Positions 9,034 to 19,922 of a DNA stretch of 64,000 bases are shown here, in pieces; position 1 is the stretch's first letter; each line of letters opens with the position of its first letter. The notes beneath the pieces were generated by a model, which saw only the letters and a list, made by a program, of their open reading frames with translations, made no database searches and had not been told where the DNA came from. The stretch comes from Phytophthora colocasiae (taxonomy: Eukaryota; Oomycota; Peronosporomycetes; Peronosporales; Peronosporaceae), in the NCBI GenBank assembly GCA_018806915.1, contig JAGKQI010000078.1:248001-312000 (forward strand). Reading direction: 5' to 3'. The position numbers and the translations under genes were made by a program.

Positions 9034-11427
9034 CTACGCCGTTCGCTGCTCGTTTTCCGACTTGGTCACAGGTTTCGTTCCGCGCGTGCGCATGTATTCA
9101 TCGTTCCTCGCCTTAGCCTCGCTATCCGTGCACATCCTTGCAAAATGCCCTACGCGGTTGCACGCGAAGCACCGGGGTTCGTTCGGACAATGCGTTGACC
9201 AATGACCCTTGCCACCGCATCGCCGACACTCTCTACTGTCTCTTGAACCACTGTTTTCCTGACGCGCTTCATTCTGTCGACCGTCATTAGCACCAGCCTG
9301 CTTTACCGCTGCTTTCGTTTTTGCTGTCTTTGGTGGTGTATCCGACTCTCCGCCGCTTGGTTCCGTCGCTTGGGTTTTCGCCTTCTTCGCAGGTGGCTTG
9401 GGTTCACTTGCACCACTCTTCCGCGCACGTGGCTTACCTGCCGGTTTCGGCTCCCAGAATCGTCCGTTCCATCGTCTGCCCGGTATCTTCTGAATCATGC
9501 CCGTGAGCCGGTTGTACACGCCTTGGGGATTCGTGAACAACGCCAATTGTTCAGCTGTCTCGGTCGCTGCTCGTCCTCCAGTCTCTGTCGTCGCACCCGC
9601 GACTTCTCCGGGAACACTCACTCCACCGACACCTGGGATCATCACCGTCGTACCGCTGGGTCCGTTCACCTGCACCAGATGCGTCGCATGCGCAGCTGGG
9701 AACGTCTGCCCAATGTTATGCATTCCTCGCGCCACATTCTCCAACGGGTCGCTCAACTGGGTCGCCTTCTTCACTGCCTTCTCCAGCGTCTTCGGAACTG
9801 GTGGCTGCTTGACCAGCTGTCTCGTCGTTCGGTCCAAGTTTCTATAGAATTGAGCGAGGAAAACTCTCTCTTCCACTGGATTTCTGTCGGCTGCTTCTCG
9901 CAATCCAGCGGCATAGTCCGCATACGACTCGCCGGCTATCATCATTCGCGTGTTCACTCTCCATTCGGCATCCTCCAAGTTCTGCGGTGGCGCGTACCGC
10001 TGCAACAGACCTCTCTTCAAATGAGTCCACGTGCGTTCTCGTGCTGGCGTCCTTCGATCTCGGTTGACCCACCATCGTGCCGCGTTCTCAGCTAACTTGT
10101 TGCCCAAGATGAAGTACAAGGCCTTATCGGACCAGTCACCACGTCCAGATTCTCGTGCTCCTTCAAGCGCAAGGTCAATTCGGTCGATCCAGGTCGATAC
10201 CGAGATTCCTGACTCTGGCGTGAACACCGGAAGCTCCAAGTCCTTGATGCTTCGTTGCGTAGCTCGCCGTCGCCGTTCTTCCCGTTCACGTTGCTCAGGT
10301 CGCTCATGCCGTTCCCGTTGCTCGTACCGGTCGCGTCGCCATCGTCAGTCGCGTCGCTCCCGTTGCTCGCGCCGTTCGCGTCTTTGACGATCGTGCCGTT
10401 CCCCGCGCCGTCCATAGTCTCTTCGCACACTTCGAGACCTGCTCCGGTCGCTCTCGTCGCTGGAACTTCCGTTACTCGTCTCGGAGCTACTGCCACCACT
10501 GCTATCATCGTCGCTGGGCGGTCCGCCACGTCCCCGTTCCGAGTCGTCGGAGCTGTCATCGTCCGAAGGATCATCCCCTTGGTGTGCTGGCCGTCGCACT
10601 GGACGTCGGTCGCGACGCCTAGGACGCTCTTCACGCCGTCGTGCTTCACTTTGGGATCGGTGTCCGCGTTGCTCTCGCTCACCCCCGCGTCGTCGTCCAT
10701 GGCCCCGCTGTTCGTCGTCGTCCTGACGTCGGTGTACTGCGCGTCCCTGAGCTTCTCGGGCATGTTCATAATGCCGTGGTTCTCGTCGCCCGCCATCGTG
10801 TTCTTCGTCGTCTTGGTAGCGCGGTTGTGCGTCTTGGCCGGATTCAGTCTGTTCATCATCGCCGTGAGGTAATTCCTCCACTACACGTCGCTCGTCGGCC
10901 TCCAGTTGCGGCGCCCTTGCTTCTGGTGTACGTTCGCGTTGCAGTGTACACACCCGATTGTACATCTTCCGTAGAGCCTCTCCCAACTCTTGAAGGTCCA
11001 TTTCGTCGGCGTTTTTGGGATCGCTAGAAGTTCGTGCTGCTGCAACAGCTTCTCGCCCCCGTGATTCCATTCCTCCCGTTCGCTGGGTTTCTTCCGCTGG
11101 TGCCGGCCGATCTGCTCCTTCGCCAAGTACTGTGGACTCTTCCATCCCAGGCGGTTCTTCTCCAAGAGTCGCGTCTTCGTTAGCGTCGGTCGCCGTGTGA
11201 CTACTTGTCGTGGGGAGGGAAGGTGTGGGCGACGCCTTCTCCTCATCGTCGTCCTGTTCGCGGTTGTCGTCGCTTCCATTGTGGCTATCGATTCCCTTTT
11301 CGGTGCTACGTCGAACACGTGAACGTCGTGCCCTCGAAGTTCCCTTCTCTTTCGTCGTCGTCGTTACCGTTCTGGTACTCGTCATCTGTCTAGTCATGCG
11401 TCGAAGTTGCCCCTGTATGACCACCAT
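9034..11427 (-). pseudogene. gag: Element 1 Gag, single in-frame TGA
   Basis: A 797-residue gag frame runs from the ATG formed at the LTR junction (11425-11427, MVVIQG) to TAG at 9034, broken only by TGA at 10345-10347. The surrounding codons are CGN arginine, so CGA to TGA by one C-to-T change is the simplest explanation. The N-terminal half is acidic and then very rich in R, E, D and S (RSRSRS, DDDSS). The capsid-like region begins after 10250 (DLELPVFTP, WIDRIDLAL, ALYFILGNKL). Two CCHC knuckles close the protein: CRRCGGKGHWSTHC and CFACNRVGHFARMC. A product cut at the TGA would lack capsid and knuckles. A restart at a later Met is possible but unsupported. Confidence 0.85.
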
Positions 11428-11442
11428 GTAGCGTTTGCCTTT
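11425..11442 (-). promoter_or_regulatory. LTR/primer-site junction with gag ATG (element 1)
   Basis: On the minus strand the LTR ends CTACA and the internal region begins TGGTGGTCATACAGGGG. TGG directly after the LTR is what a tRNA 3' CCA would pair with, so this is the putative primer-binding site; I cannot say which tRNA. The last A of the LTR plus TG makes the ATG that opens the gag frame. Element 3 has the same 17 bases and the same arrangement at 21495. Confidence 0.6.
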
Positions 11443-12285
11443 TATCTTGCCCGGCACGTTGAGCAAGTCGTATTGCTCTTGGCTTCTGCGTCCCGTTCAC
11501 TTCGGATATACTTAACACCTTCTGGCCGACAGCAACCACGTGTTGCTGCGCCGGACCTGTGGCTTCGTGCCCGGTCCTATTTATTGAATAGACACTACTC
11601 TTTACTGCCTACTTTTCGTTCGTTTCGTTCGTCCAAGTCTTCTAACGCTGGCACCTGGCAGTTCGTTCCAAGCCCGCCGACACCGTCGAGACGTCCAGAC
11701 AACGCGAAGTCGCTTGCACAGCTCCCTGGAAGCACTCACCGAAGCACTATCCGTTGCTGCCGCCTTCTTGTCGTTGTCCAGCCCCACCCGTTGCCCGCTT
11801 GGTAACTCACCACTCAGTCACCGTCGCTCGAAGCCTTGTAGTCCGTTCCTCGGTCCTCCCACTTGCTCTCAAGCAGTCGGAATCCACACTTGAGCTCTCC
11901 AGCTCTCGTTCACGTTTGGTGCTGCCTGCCTCCAAGCAGTCAACTTACGCGCTTGAGCTCTCCAGCTCTCGTTTCAAAGTGAGCTTCTTCAGCTCGCCAG
12001 TCATCGGCCGGTCCCCGTTCTTCAAGGTCTCCGGTATCCTCCTCCGTCGTGCACTTCTGTGCTTCCATGCATTCACTAATAGAGGGCGGCCTCACTCATC
12101 GGCTCGCGCTCCTCTCGTTCGCCAGTGCTTGGACCGCCAGCACTTCTCCCACTCGTGCCGCAGCTCCTCCAGCCCATCGCGTCCATCTCGCGAACGCGCT
12201 TCAAGCGTCCACATCGTCTGTTCTTCAAGAGTCCACCTCGTCCGTCTGTCAGTGTCGCGTCTGTCGAGCATGACATCCTGTTACA
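11427..12285 (-). repeat. Element 1 5' LTR
   Basis: Partner of 2280-3138, the same 859-bp length, ending at TTACA before the AGGC duplication (12286-12289). It contains tandem-like stretches (CTTGAGCTCTCCAGCTCTCGTT twice, around 11890 and 11955). Large plus-strand frames in it reflect skewed composition, not genes. Confidence 0.95.
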
Positions 12286-12289
12286 AGGC

Positions 12290-12343
12290 CAAGTTGTATG
12301 TAAATCATCTGGTAAATCACGCAGATTTGTATTGCAAAACTTG
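12290..12343 (-). pseudogene. LRR pseudogene, one repeat between element 1 and an inverted insert
   Basis: Only 54 bp remain here. On the minus strand they read FCNTNLRDLPDDLHTTWP, a typical repeat of the family. The left side is cut by element 1 (TSD at 12286-12289) and the right side by the inverted duplicate that starts at 12344. Confidence 0.6.
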
Positions 12344-12477
12344 GCTCTGATCCTAGCTTGTTATTTGTACGCTGAGTCTATTCCTACGTTTTCTCCATGT
12401 ACGATGCATGTCAAGCCGTGGTTTAGCTCCAAACCCTCGTGCGCTTTCCTCATGCTCAATTGCTACGAATCACAGCA
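12344..12477 (+). repeat. 134-bp inverted duplicate of the LRR gene's own coding sequence
   Basis: The plus strand here repeats, in opposite orientation, the minus-strand coding sequence at 12764-12885. Both encode LILACYLYAESIPTFS and the following CAFLMLNCYESQ. The duplicate keeps 12 extra bases (VKPWFSSKPS, against VKPGFS in the original), so it was made before the original lost them or came from a paralogue. It separates LPHTLL from KFCNTNLRDLP in the host gene. Confidence 0.8.
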
Positions 12478-13528
12478 ACGTGTGGGGTAATTCACGACGA
12501 TATAGTCCAGAAGGAAGTACTCCATTGGTCATGTTGGTTCTCACAAGGAATAACATCAACAAATTTGGGTGGTGAGTTTGAGAAATAGCCGCATCGACTT
12601 CCCACTTTACGATCGTAGAGTTATAGATCTTCAAGGCTTGCTAGAGAAATCAGCTAACCTTGGGGGCAATTCAAGATTTTCACAATGACGAACTGCTACA
12701 AATGTGATCGTTGTTGGGTCAAAAGGACCCCACTCTGCCTCGACAGCATCTTGTGTACCATTATGCTGTGATTCGTAGCAATTGAGCATGAGGAAAGCGC
12801 ACGAAAACCCCGGCTTGACATGCATCTTACATTGAGAAAACGTAGGAATAGACTCAGCGTACAGATAACAAGCTAGGATCAGAGCTCCCCAAACGAAAAA
12901 CAATATTTGAGTAAGCCACGACTCCGCTCGTACCAACATTTGCCATGTAGAGTTGTTGTAAGCAGTTTTCACGTCATTTGAGCTTGGATTTAAAGGCACA
13001 ATAGATGTAATTCCGCTCCTGGATTTTCCACTTCGCAAAGAATGTCTTCTTCGTGCGCTTAGGAGCGCCTTGATGTTGTTCATATTGGTTACGACACTCA
13101 AAGCAAAGACCAGTCGCAAGACGAAATCTCCCCACGAGGCCACGATTAGAATTTGAAATTCGCTTAAAACATGCACGATCCAAACTTCGTCGTACCATTT
13201 GTAGCTGGCATAGCCTTCTAGCTCGACAATAAACTCCGAAGCGTAGATGATGAGAAGGGCTGATGGAATCCCCACGGAAGTCACAAGATCCAGGATGCAG
13301 TCACAAACAAGAGCCCAGAGACGACGATTTGCAGTTGTTGCTCGGAAGATATGATGCACTATAGTAATCGACCAGCAGTTGAGAACCAGTAGAGTTACGT
13401 AGATCCGGTTGAGATAAACCCGTGAAAGGAGGAGGCTCATTTGGTAAGCTTGATTCGTCTGGAGCGCAGTTTCTAAAATTTCTCGAAACAGTAAAATGGC
13501 GTCAAAATACGGGCCATTAACGCCAAGA
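12478..13528 (-). pseudogene. LRR pseudogene, membrane region and first LRRs
   Basis: Minus-strand coding resumes after element 2 with GVNGPYFDAILLFREILE. It continues through several hydrophobic stretches (YVTLLVLNCWSITIV, LVTSVGIPSALLIIY, LVFALSVVTN, ILFFVWGALILACYLYA) to CKMHVKPGF and RHCENLELPPRL. Near 12637 the frame slips; in the next frame it reads LKIYNSTIVKWEVDAAISQ up to LPSGLYRRELPHTLL at 12478. Order and spacing match the family, so the slip is a small indel. Confidence 0.75.
13524..13528. repeat. Target-site duplication CAAGA of element 2, left copy
   Basis: CAAGA precedes the LTR start TGTGACGG at 13529 and is repeated at 19918-19922 directly after the second LTR. Collapsing the two copies restores the host reading frame. 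Confidence 0.9.
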
Positions 13529-14035
13529 TGTGACGGAATGCTGTCGATACCACTCCGTCGGCATTGAAGTGCAAGTTGATGCACTGTAGTGCAATCTACA
13601 TATCTCTACATGTACCCACTTTGTGATTGGCTAAAACTAGATTCTGGTATTATGCCATTGTGGTTTACGCCATTCAGCTGAGACATTGAGAGAGTCTCAT
13701 TGGCTGAAATTCGAGAAGGTTCTCGAAGCTTGATTATGGGACGCCCAGGAGTCAAGTCAACATTGCTACGTGGAAGTTTATAGGAAAATCATTGGTAGAT
13801 AGCCAAATCAGAAGATAGGAAAAGATAGGCTCTAGGATACACTCTACTGGATTTTTGAGAGAGCTCTGTGAGCCACCAGTTAGCTTAGGACCGTAAGAGC
13901 CTTCCTCATTTCAATTCACTTTTCAATTTACCAACAACCTCTCAGTGGCCCATCAACTGGTCACGCCTCCTGGTCTTCGCCCGCCGTCCAAGTCCGGCCT
14001 CCGCTTCCTCGCCCCCGCGCGCTTACTGTGTTACA
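13529..14035 (+). repeat. Element 2 5' LTR
   Basis: Starts TGTGACGG and ends TGTTACA. Differences from the 3' copy are few: GATACC against GATAGC near 13550, and short indels near 13970-13983. Confidence 0.93.
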
Positions 14036-14469
14036 TAGTAGCGCTTGTCGGGTCAAGCTTCGCTCCATCGTCCAAGGTCGGGTCTCTCGTGGGCGGCATA
14101 GCCAGAAGCGAGTAGATCCTTGGCTATTAGCACCAGCCAATTGCTGGGGAAGTGCTAGGCCTAAAGGGGTCTCTTTTGGGTTGTCTTTGGGAGAGTTCCT
14201 GCCCATCACAGGTCAGGGAATCAACTTTGAAAGGTTGGTATATCTCTGCCTAGTGCACGTAACTCTTTGGTCGCTACTAGAAGCCGGTTCAGTGCTCGGA
14301 ACGCTCTTAAGTGCAGCTTTTATTTCCATCGCTCCCCGGTAGCTTCCAATTTACCCTTTCTTTTGGTGTTTGGGTCGGTACAAGCCGAACCACTCCCATT
14401 TTTCCTTCTTTTCATTGGGTTTTTGGGTTTTATTGGATTGAGTTTCGTGCTACGAAAAGTCCACTCGAA
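14036..14469 (+). other. Element 2 untranslated leader
   Basis: From the LTR end to the gag ATG. It starts TAGTAGCGCTTG, which is not the TGG start expected of a normal tRNA primer site, so the priming mechanism is unclear. No coding content is recognisable. Confidence 0.55.
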
Positions 14470-15850
14470 ATGTCATCTACACGTGGTAGATCGAGTGAGC
14501 GCGACTCTCCAAACCCGCGTCCGCGTAGAACGCCTCGAACGACTGCCAGGACGGCTCCTGATTCACTCCAGGGCCAACCGCAGGCAACAGCCAGGACGGC
14601 ACCTGATTCACACCAGGGCCAACCGCAGGCAACCGCTAGGACGGCTCCTATTCCACAGAGCCAACCGCAAGCAACGGCTAGGACGGCTCCTGATCCACAG
14701 GGCCAACCGCAAGCAACGGCTAGGACGGCTCCTGATCCACAGGGCCAACCGCAAGCAACGGCTAGGACGGCTCCTGATCCACAGGGCCAATCGCAACCAA
14801 CGGCTAGGACGACTCCTGATCCACAGGGTCAACCGCAAGCTACGAATATGTCGTCGGGACAAGCAGGCGCAGCATCCAGACACGATGTCGATGCAACAGC
14901 TGTTAGTTTACTTAACGCAGCAGCAACAGTCATACCAAGCCCAGATGCAAACCCAGTTGCAAGCACAGATGCAGCAGGCCAACGCAAGATTCGAATATCT
15001 AGTTGCGTCCAGGGGTGAGCAAAGAAAGAAGGATCCGCCTATGTATGAAGGCAAATACGGCGAAGATATTGAGTTATGGATCTTCGCCACCGAGCAGTAT
15101 TACGCAAGCAGACGCGAGTTGATGGAGGCAGATACATCGGATTTTGTGACGATGATCTCCAGCAACTTAGGCAAGTCAGTGCTGAATTGGTATCGCGCGT
15201 TTATCGCAGAGTGTGAGGGTACGAACGTACAGCCCACATGGTCGCTCTTCAAGGGAAGACTTCGCACTCGTTTCAGGCCGAAGGACTTCGAATATGATCT
15301 TCGCGAGAGGATGTTTCTGTCTCAAACAGAATGAGACCATCCATGATTACGTCTCCAAGTTTCAAGACTTGCTATCACAGACAGAGTTGTCTATCAGCGA
15401 GTTGGAGAAGCGTTTCTTCTTTCAGAACGGTTTGCGAGAGGAGACAGCGAGGAAGATCAAGGAAGAGAGTCCTTCAACACTGCAAGATGCCATTGAGATT
15501 GCGTCGAATTTTGAGTTTGCGCACTACTCAGGAAAACCCCTAGAGCTCCTGCAGAAGGGTTCGCAAGGATCATCAAGCTCGGGGCATCGTGCGTCTAAGT
15601 CGAAGCAGAATTCAAAGAGCTCCGACAAGAAGAAAGGCAAGAGCGATGATTGGAAAAAGACAGCTACGTGCAGAAACTGTGGCAAGTTTGGCCACATTTC
15701 TCCAGATTGTACTCAGCCAAAACGTACTGAAGCAAATCGGTACATGCAGGGCGCAGTGTATGCGATCCTAGAGGCTGAAGCTCGAGCATTCAAGACGGAT
15801 GACCAAGAGAGGCCCGTCACGATATTCATCGACAACGGCAGTAGCCTGGA
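14470..15850 (+). pseudogene. gag: Element 2 Gag with CCHC knuckle, frameshifted
   Basis: ATG at 14470 (MSSTRGRSSERDSPN) starts a Pro/Gln/Thr-rich N-terminus with seven copies of a 14-15 residue repeat. Near 14870 the frame slips into a Gln-rich segment and then a retrotransposon Gag core (PPMYEGKYGEDIELWIFATE, LNWYRAF). A second slip near 15320 leads on to the zinc knuckle CRNCGKFGHISPDC near 15670. The order is normal for a chromovirus Gag. Confidence 0.8.
14551..14845 (+). repeat. Tandem 42-45 bp coding repeat in gag
   Basis: Seven units beginning ACGGCTCCTGATCCACAGGG or close variants. The first two are 45 bp and the rest mostly 42 bp; all keep frame and encode ARTAPDPQGQPQAT-like units. 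Middle units are almost identical, so the array probably grew recently by slippage or unequal exchange. Confidence 0.9.
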
Positions 15851-18800
15851 ATGGCGTAACTGAGGAGTTGGTGAAGAAGCTTGAGTTGGATGTCACTGAA
15901 GGTGACATGATGCAAGTTGATCTCGGTTATGATCAAGTTGTGCATCGTCCACGTCGGACTGGTAGAGATGTCTCTGCAGTTACCATGGTTTCATTTGACA
16001 AAGGGAAAATTCAAAGTAATGGCTGTTCCTGAAGTAAAGGATGTTGTTTTTGGCATGATGTGGCTGCGTGAGCAGAACCCTGATATCGACTGGAATACTG
16101 GACAGATTGCACCTCGCATCAAGGTGGAGAACACGCAGACTGTAAAGTTGAGACTGCCGAAGACTCGTCCAGCCCGTTGGGTGGCAGGACAACGCCGCGC
16201 CAGAGTTGCGCAGGCCCGTGAGATCTTCAATTACTATCGGCAGCATGGCCACAACGGCCAGTTTGGGCGAACGAAGATTATTTCGTCCAAACAGTTCCAG
16301 CAGATGTTGCGTAGGGACAAGGATATTGAGGCAGTGTTTGTCATCAATCCGCATGATTCGGAGAAGGCTGAACGCTTCAAGAGTCAAGGATGGGACGCTC
16401 TCAAGGATAATCCGGCGTATGAGACGCTACTGAAGTATGCGGATACGGTTTTCCGTACGGAACTTCCGAATGAGACACCGCCAGTACGGGAAGGAATTGA
16501 GCACGAGATTTTGCTCAAACCCGGTACTCAACCGATTTCGGTCAAACAATGGCGCCAAAGTCCTGATCAGAGAAAAACGATTCAGGAATGGACCAAAGAG
16601 ATGGTTCAGGCTGGCATCATTCGACCAAGTACGTCAGCGTTTTGTGCACCGACTTTCTGTGTGAAGAAACCAGTCGGATGGCGTATTGTGCACGATTATC
16701 GTCTATTGAACTTGGCGACGATTTTACCAGCTATTCCTATGCCTCGCAAGGAAGATACCTTTGATGCGATGGCCGGTAGCTATTGGTATTCGTGCATGGA
16801 CTTACTTTGGGGTTATTACCAAGTGAAGTTACGAGAAGCAGATATACCTTTCACTGCTTTCTCGACCCCAGATGGTCTCATTTGAATATCTCGTCACACC
16901 CATGGGGCTCAGTGGTAGCCCAGGAACCTTTTAATCGACTGCTGCAAAAGGTTTTCATGGATTTGAGTGATGTGGCGAAGATTTACTTCGATGATATCTA
17001 CGTATACAACGAAGGGTGAAGATGTGAACGACCACATCGCAGCACTGGACAGGGTATTGAAGCGATGTGAAGAGCAGAAGCTCTACATCAAACTGTCCAA
17101 ATGCCAATTTTGCGTGGATGAGATTCCATGCTTAGGCGACTTCGTCGGACGCAAGGGCGTTCGTATGGACCCAGATAAGGTGAAGATTATCGCCGAGTGG
17201 CCAGTCCCCAAGACCAAGAAGCAAATGGAGAGCTTCCTGGGGACAACGGTTTACGTTTCGAGATTTTGCAAGGATTTCGCGCAGTTTGCAGGTCCTTTGC
17301 ATGAATGTATCAAGGGAAAACGTTCTCGTGATGCTATCGAACTCGATGAGAACCAATTACACTGTTTTGACGAGCTTAAGAAGCGCTTTGTCATCACCTC
17401 CGGTTCTCAGTCTTCCTGGATTTCTCCAAACCTTTCGGAATTCGGATGGACGCCTCAAATTTCGCAATTGGGGGGTCTTATTTCAAAAAGGAGGGAGGGT
17501 TGGAACATCCAATAGCCTATACGGGCAGAAAGATGAAGCCAGCAGAACTGAATTATCCAGTTCGCGAACAGGAACTACTCGCTATTATACATGCGTTGAA
17601 GACATGGCGCGTGTATCTTCTCGACAAGCCATTCCTGGTGGAAACAGATCACAAGAGCATTGAGATGATTCTCACGCAGAAGACGACGAATCGACGCATT
17701 GCGCGGTGGTTCAACGAACTTGCGGAGTTTCAGCCTCTGTTCAAGTGGATTCCAGGAGAGACGAATGTAGTCGCAGATGCGATGTCGAGAAATCCTGAGT
17801 TCGAGCATAAGGCAGCGCAAGTGAGCCTGAAGGAACTTCTTGATACGGCTCAAAACCGTGAAATTGTGGCTACCATGGTCGAGAACAATATGACCGTGGC
17901 ACAATCCGCAGTGAAGATGTACTCGTGGAACAAGGACTTGCAAGGACTTGTCAAGAAGCTACAGCTTGGAGACAAGGTTCCGCATTACTCGCTAGATCAT
18001 GGCGTGCTGTATTATCAGACGCGTGAAGATGAGAGTCCTAGATTGTACATTCCCTGATGACGAAGATCTGAAGAATCGAGTCATTTGCTTGAGAACCACG
18101 ATGCAGTTACGGCAGGCCACCCAGGGTATTACAAGACCTATGTCGCAGTACGTGAGAAGTACTATTGGCCGAAGATGATGAAGTATATCCAGCACTCATG
18201 TGAACACTTGTGAAATGTGTCAGCGCAACAAAGCGAGGCAGGTGAAGCCTCCGGGATTACTTCAACCGCTGGAGATACCACGAGGTAGATGGGTCGACAT
18301 TTCGATGGATTTCGTTGTGTCTCTACCTCCCAGCAAGGATGGCTATAATGCCATCATGGTCATTGTGGATCGATTGACCAAGCGTGCAAAGTTTATTGCT
18401 ACGCAGACGACAGACAAAGCGCAGAGGATATTGTGAATGTTTTCATGCGAAGAGTTATGTAAGAGATCATGGCCTTCCGAAGACGATTGTGTCTGATCGT
18501 GACTCCAAATTTACGTCTAAGTTTTGGCAGGCTGTTATCACTGCTATGGGAACGCAGCATAACCTGTCATCGGCATTTAGGCCGCAGACGGATGGACAAA
18601 CGGAACGTACAAACCGTTTTATCGGAGATTATCTTCGAGGTGTTATCAACCCAGCCCAGAATGATTGGGATGAGTTTCTTCATTTGGCAGAGTTCGCCTA
18701 TAATCGGCGATTGCATGCTACGATTGGCATGTCACCATTTGAAGCGGATCTAGGATATATTCCATATATGCCCGACGATATCGCGGCAGATCCGGAGTTT

Positions 18801-19376
18801 AAGAAGTTGGAGAAAGCAGCAAAAGAGTTTCTACTCCGACAGGAAGCCTTCCTCAAGGTCGCGCAAGACCGTATGAGTGAATCACAGGAGCGCATGAAGC
18901 ATTATTACGACAGGAACAGACTTGTCCAAGACTTCAAAATTGGCGACATGGTGCTACTAGATGGGAAGAATTTGGATATCCGTCATAAGGGGTACGCACA
19001 GTCAGAAGAAGTTAGCTCCGAGGTTCATTGGACCATTCCCGGTCCAGAAGAAGGTATCTCGAGACTCGTATGAGTTGGGATTATCGAAGAACCTGAAGTT
19101 GCATCCAGTTTTCCATACATCACTGTTGAAGCCGTACCGCAAAGACCCGAAGCGCAGGCAAAGGTGAACAAGGTTGTGTTAGCCGATGGAACTGAAGGGC
19201 AACTGGTCGAAGCCGTGATTAACCACCGTAAGTACAAGGGGAAGCCGCAGTACAAGGTTTGGTGGTTAGGCGAGACCAAGAAGGAGGCCACATGGGAACC
19301 TGTTGAGAATCTGAAACAGATCCCTGGTCTCATCGACCTCTATTGGAAGTCCAAGAAGAGAGAGAATCCTTTCTAG
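15799..19376 (+). pseudogene. pol: Element 2 Pol with chromodomain, frameshifted
   Basis: Protease is marked by TIFIDNGSS at about 15820. RT runs about 16560-17100 with YFDD at 16985-17000. RNase H has MDASNFAIGG at 17446 and TDHKS near 17647. Integrase has an HHCC finger near 18100-18230, then ISMDF, VSDRDSKF and QTDGQTERTN for D,D,E up to about 18610. The end (VEAVINHRKYKGKPQYKVWW, then ATWEPVENL) is a chromodomain, 19200-19376. Frame changes occur near 15850, 16000, 16880, 17010, 17450, 18060, 18200, 18430, 18960 and 19160. The chromodomain would target integration to marked chromatin in a working copy. Confidence 0.85.
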
Positions 19377-19407
19377 GGGAGGCTCTCTTTCTCGAAGGGA
19401 GGAGTCA

Positions 19408-19917
19408 TGTGACGGAATGCTGTCGATAGCACTCCGTCGGCATTGAAGTGCAAGTTGATGCACTGTAGTGCAATCTACATATCTCTACATGTACCCACTT
19501 TGTGATTGGCTAAAACTAGATTCTGGTATTATGCCATTGTGGTTTACGCCATTCAGCTGAGACATTGAGAGAGTCTCATTGGCTGAAATTCGAGAAGGTT
19601 CTCGAAGCTTGATTATGGGACGCCCAGGAGTCAAGTCAACATTGCTACGTGGAAGTTTATAGGAAAATCATTGGTAGATAGCCAAATCAGAAGATAGGAA
19701 AAGATAGGCTCTAGGATACACTCTACTGGATTTTTGAGAGAGCTCTGTGAGCCACCAGTTAGCTTAGGACCGTAAGAGCCTTCCTCATTTCAATTCACTT
19801 TTCAATTTACCAACAACCTCTCAGTGGCCCATCAACTGGTCACGCCTCCCTGGGTCTTCGCTCCGCCGTCCAAGTCCGGCCTCCGCTTCCTCGCCCCCGC
19901 GCGCTTACTGTGTTACA
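19408..19917 (+). repeat. Element 2 3' LTR
   Basis: Partner of 13529-14035, beginning TGTGACGG after the purine-rich tract and ending TGTTACA before CAAGA at 19918-19922. Confidence 0.93.
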
Positions 19918-19922
19918 CAAGA

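Larger units (their letters stand above)
2280..12285 (-). mobile_element. Ty3/Gypsy LTR retrotransposon, element 1 (nearly intact)
   Basis: This 10,006-bp element has 859-bp LTRs (2280-3138 and 11427-12285) that are nearly identical: I see about three substitutions by eye. It is flanked by the 4-bp duplication AGGC and transcribed on the minus strand. The order protease, RT, RNase H, integrase is that of Ty3/Gypsy, and there is no C-terminal chromodomain. Gag has an SR/RD-rich middle and two zinc knuckles. Pol is one uninterrupted 1944-codon frame in -1 relative to gag. Gag starts exactly at the LTR/primer-site junction and pol stops inside the 3' LTR. The element landed in an LRR gene. Defects seen are one TGA in gag and an unusual protease motif (DSC instead of DSG). 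Confidence 0.95.
13529..19917 (+). mobile_element. Ty3/Gypsy chromovirus, element 2 (frameshifted)
   Basis: A 6,389-bp element with LTRs of 507 bp (13529-14035) and 510 bp (19408-19917), nearly identical and flanked by CAAGA. Transcribed on the plus strand. Order: leader of about 430 bp, Gag with a tandem peptide repeat and a CCHC knuckle, protease, RT, RNase H, integrase and a terminal chromodomain. At least ten single-base frameshifts break the coding sequence, so this copy cannot make Gag-Pol, although its LTRs say it arrived recently. The purine-rich GAAGGGAGGAGTCA before the 3' LTR is the likely polypurine tract. Confidence 0.93.

Noticed and set aside
9040..9070. Possible -1 slippery site at the gag-pol overlap (TCGGAAAAC)
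   Set aside because: Pol is in the -1 frame, but this does not fit the X-XXY-YYZ rule, so I do not claim a site.
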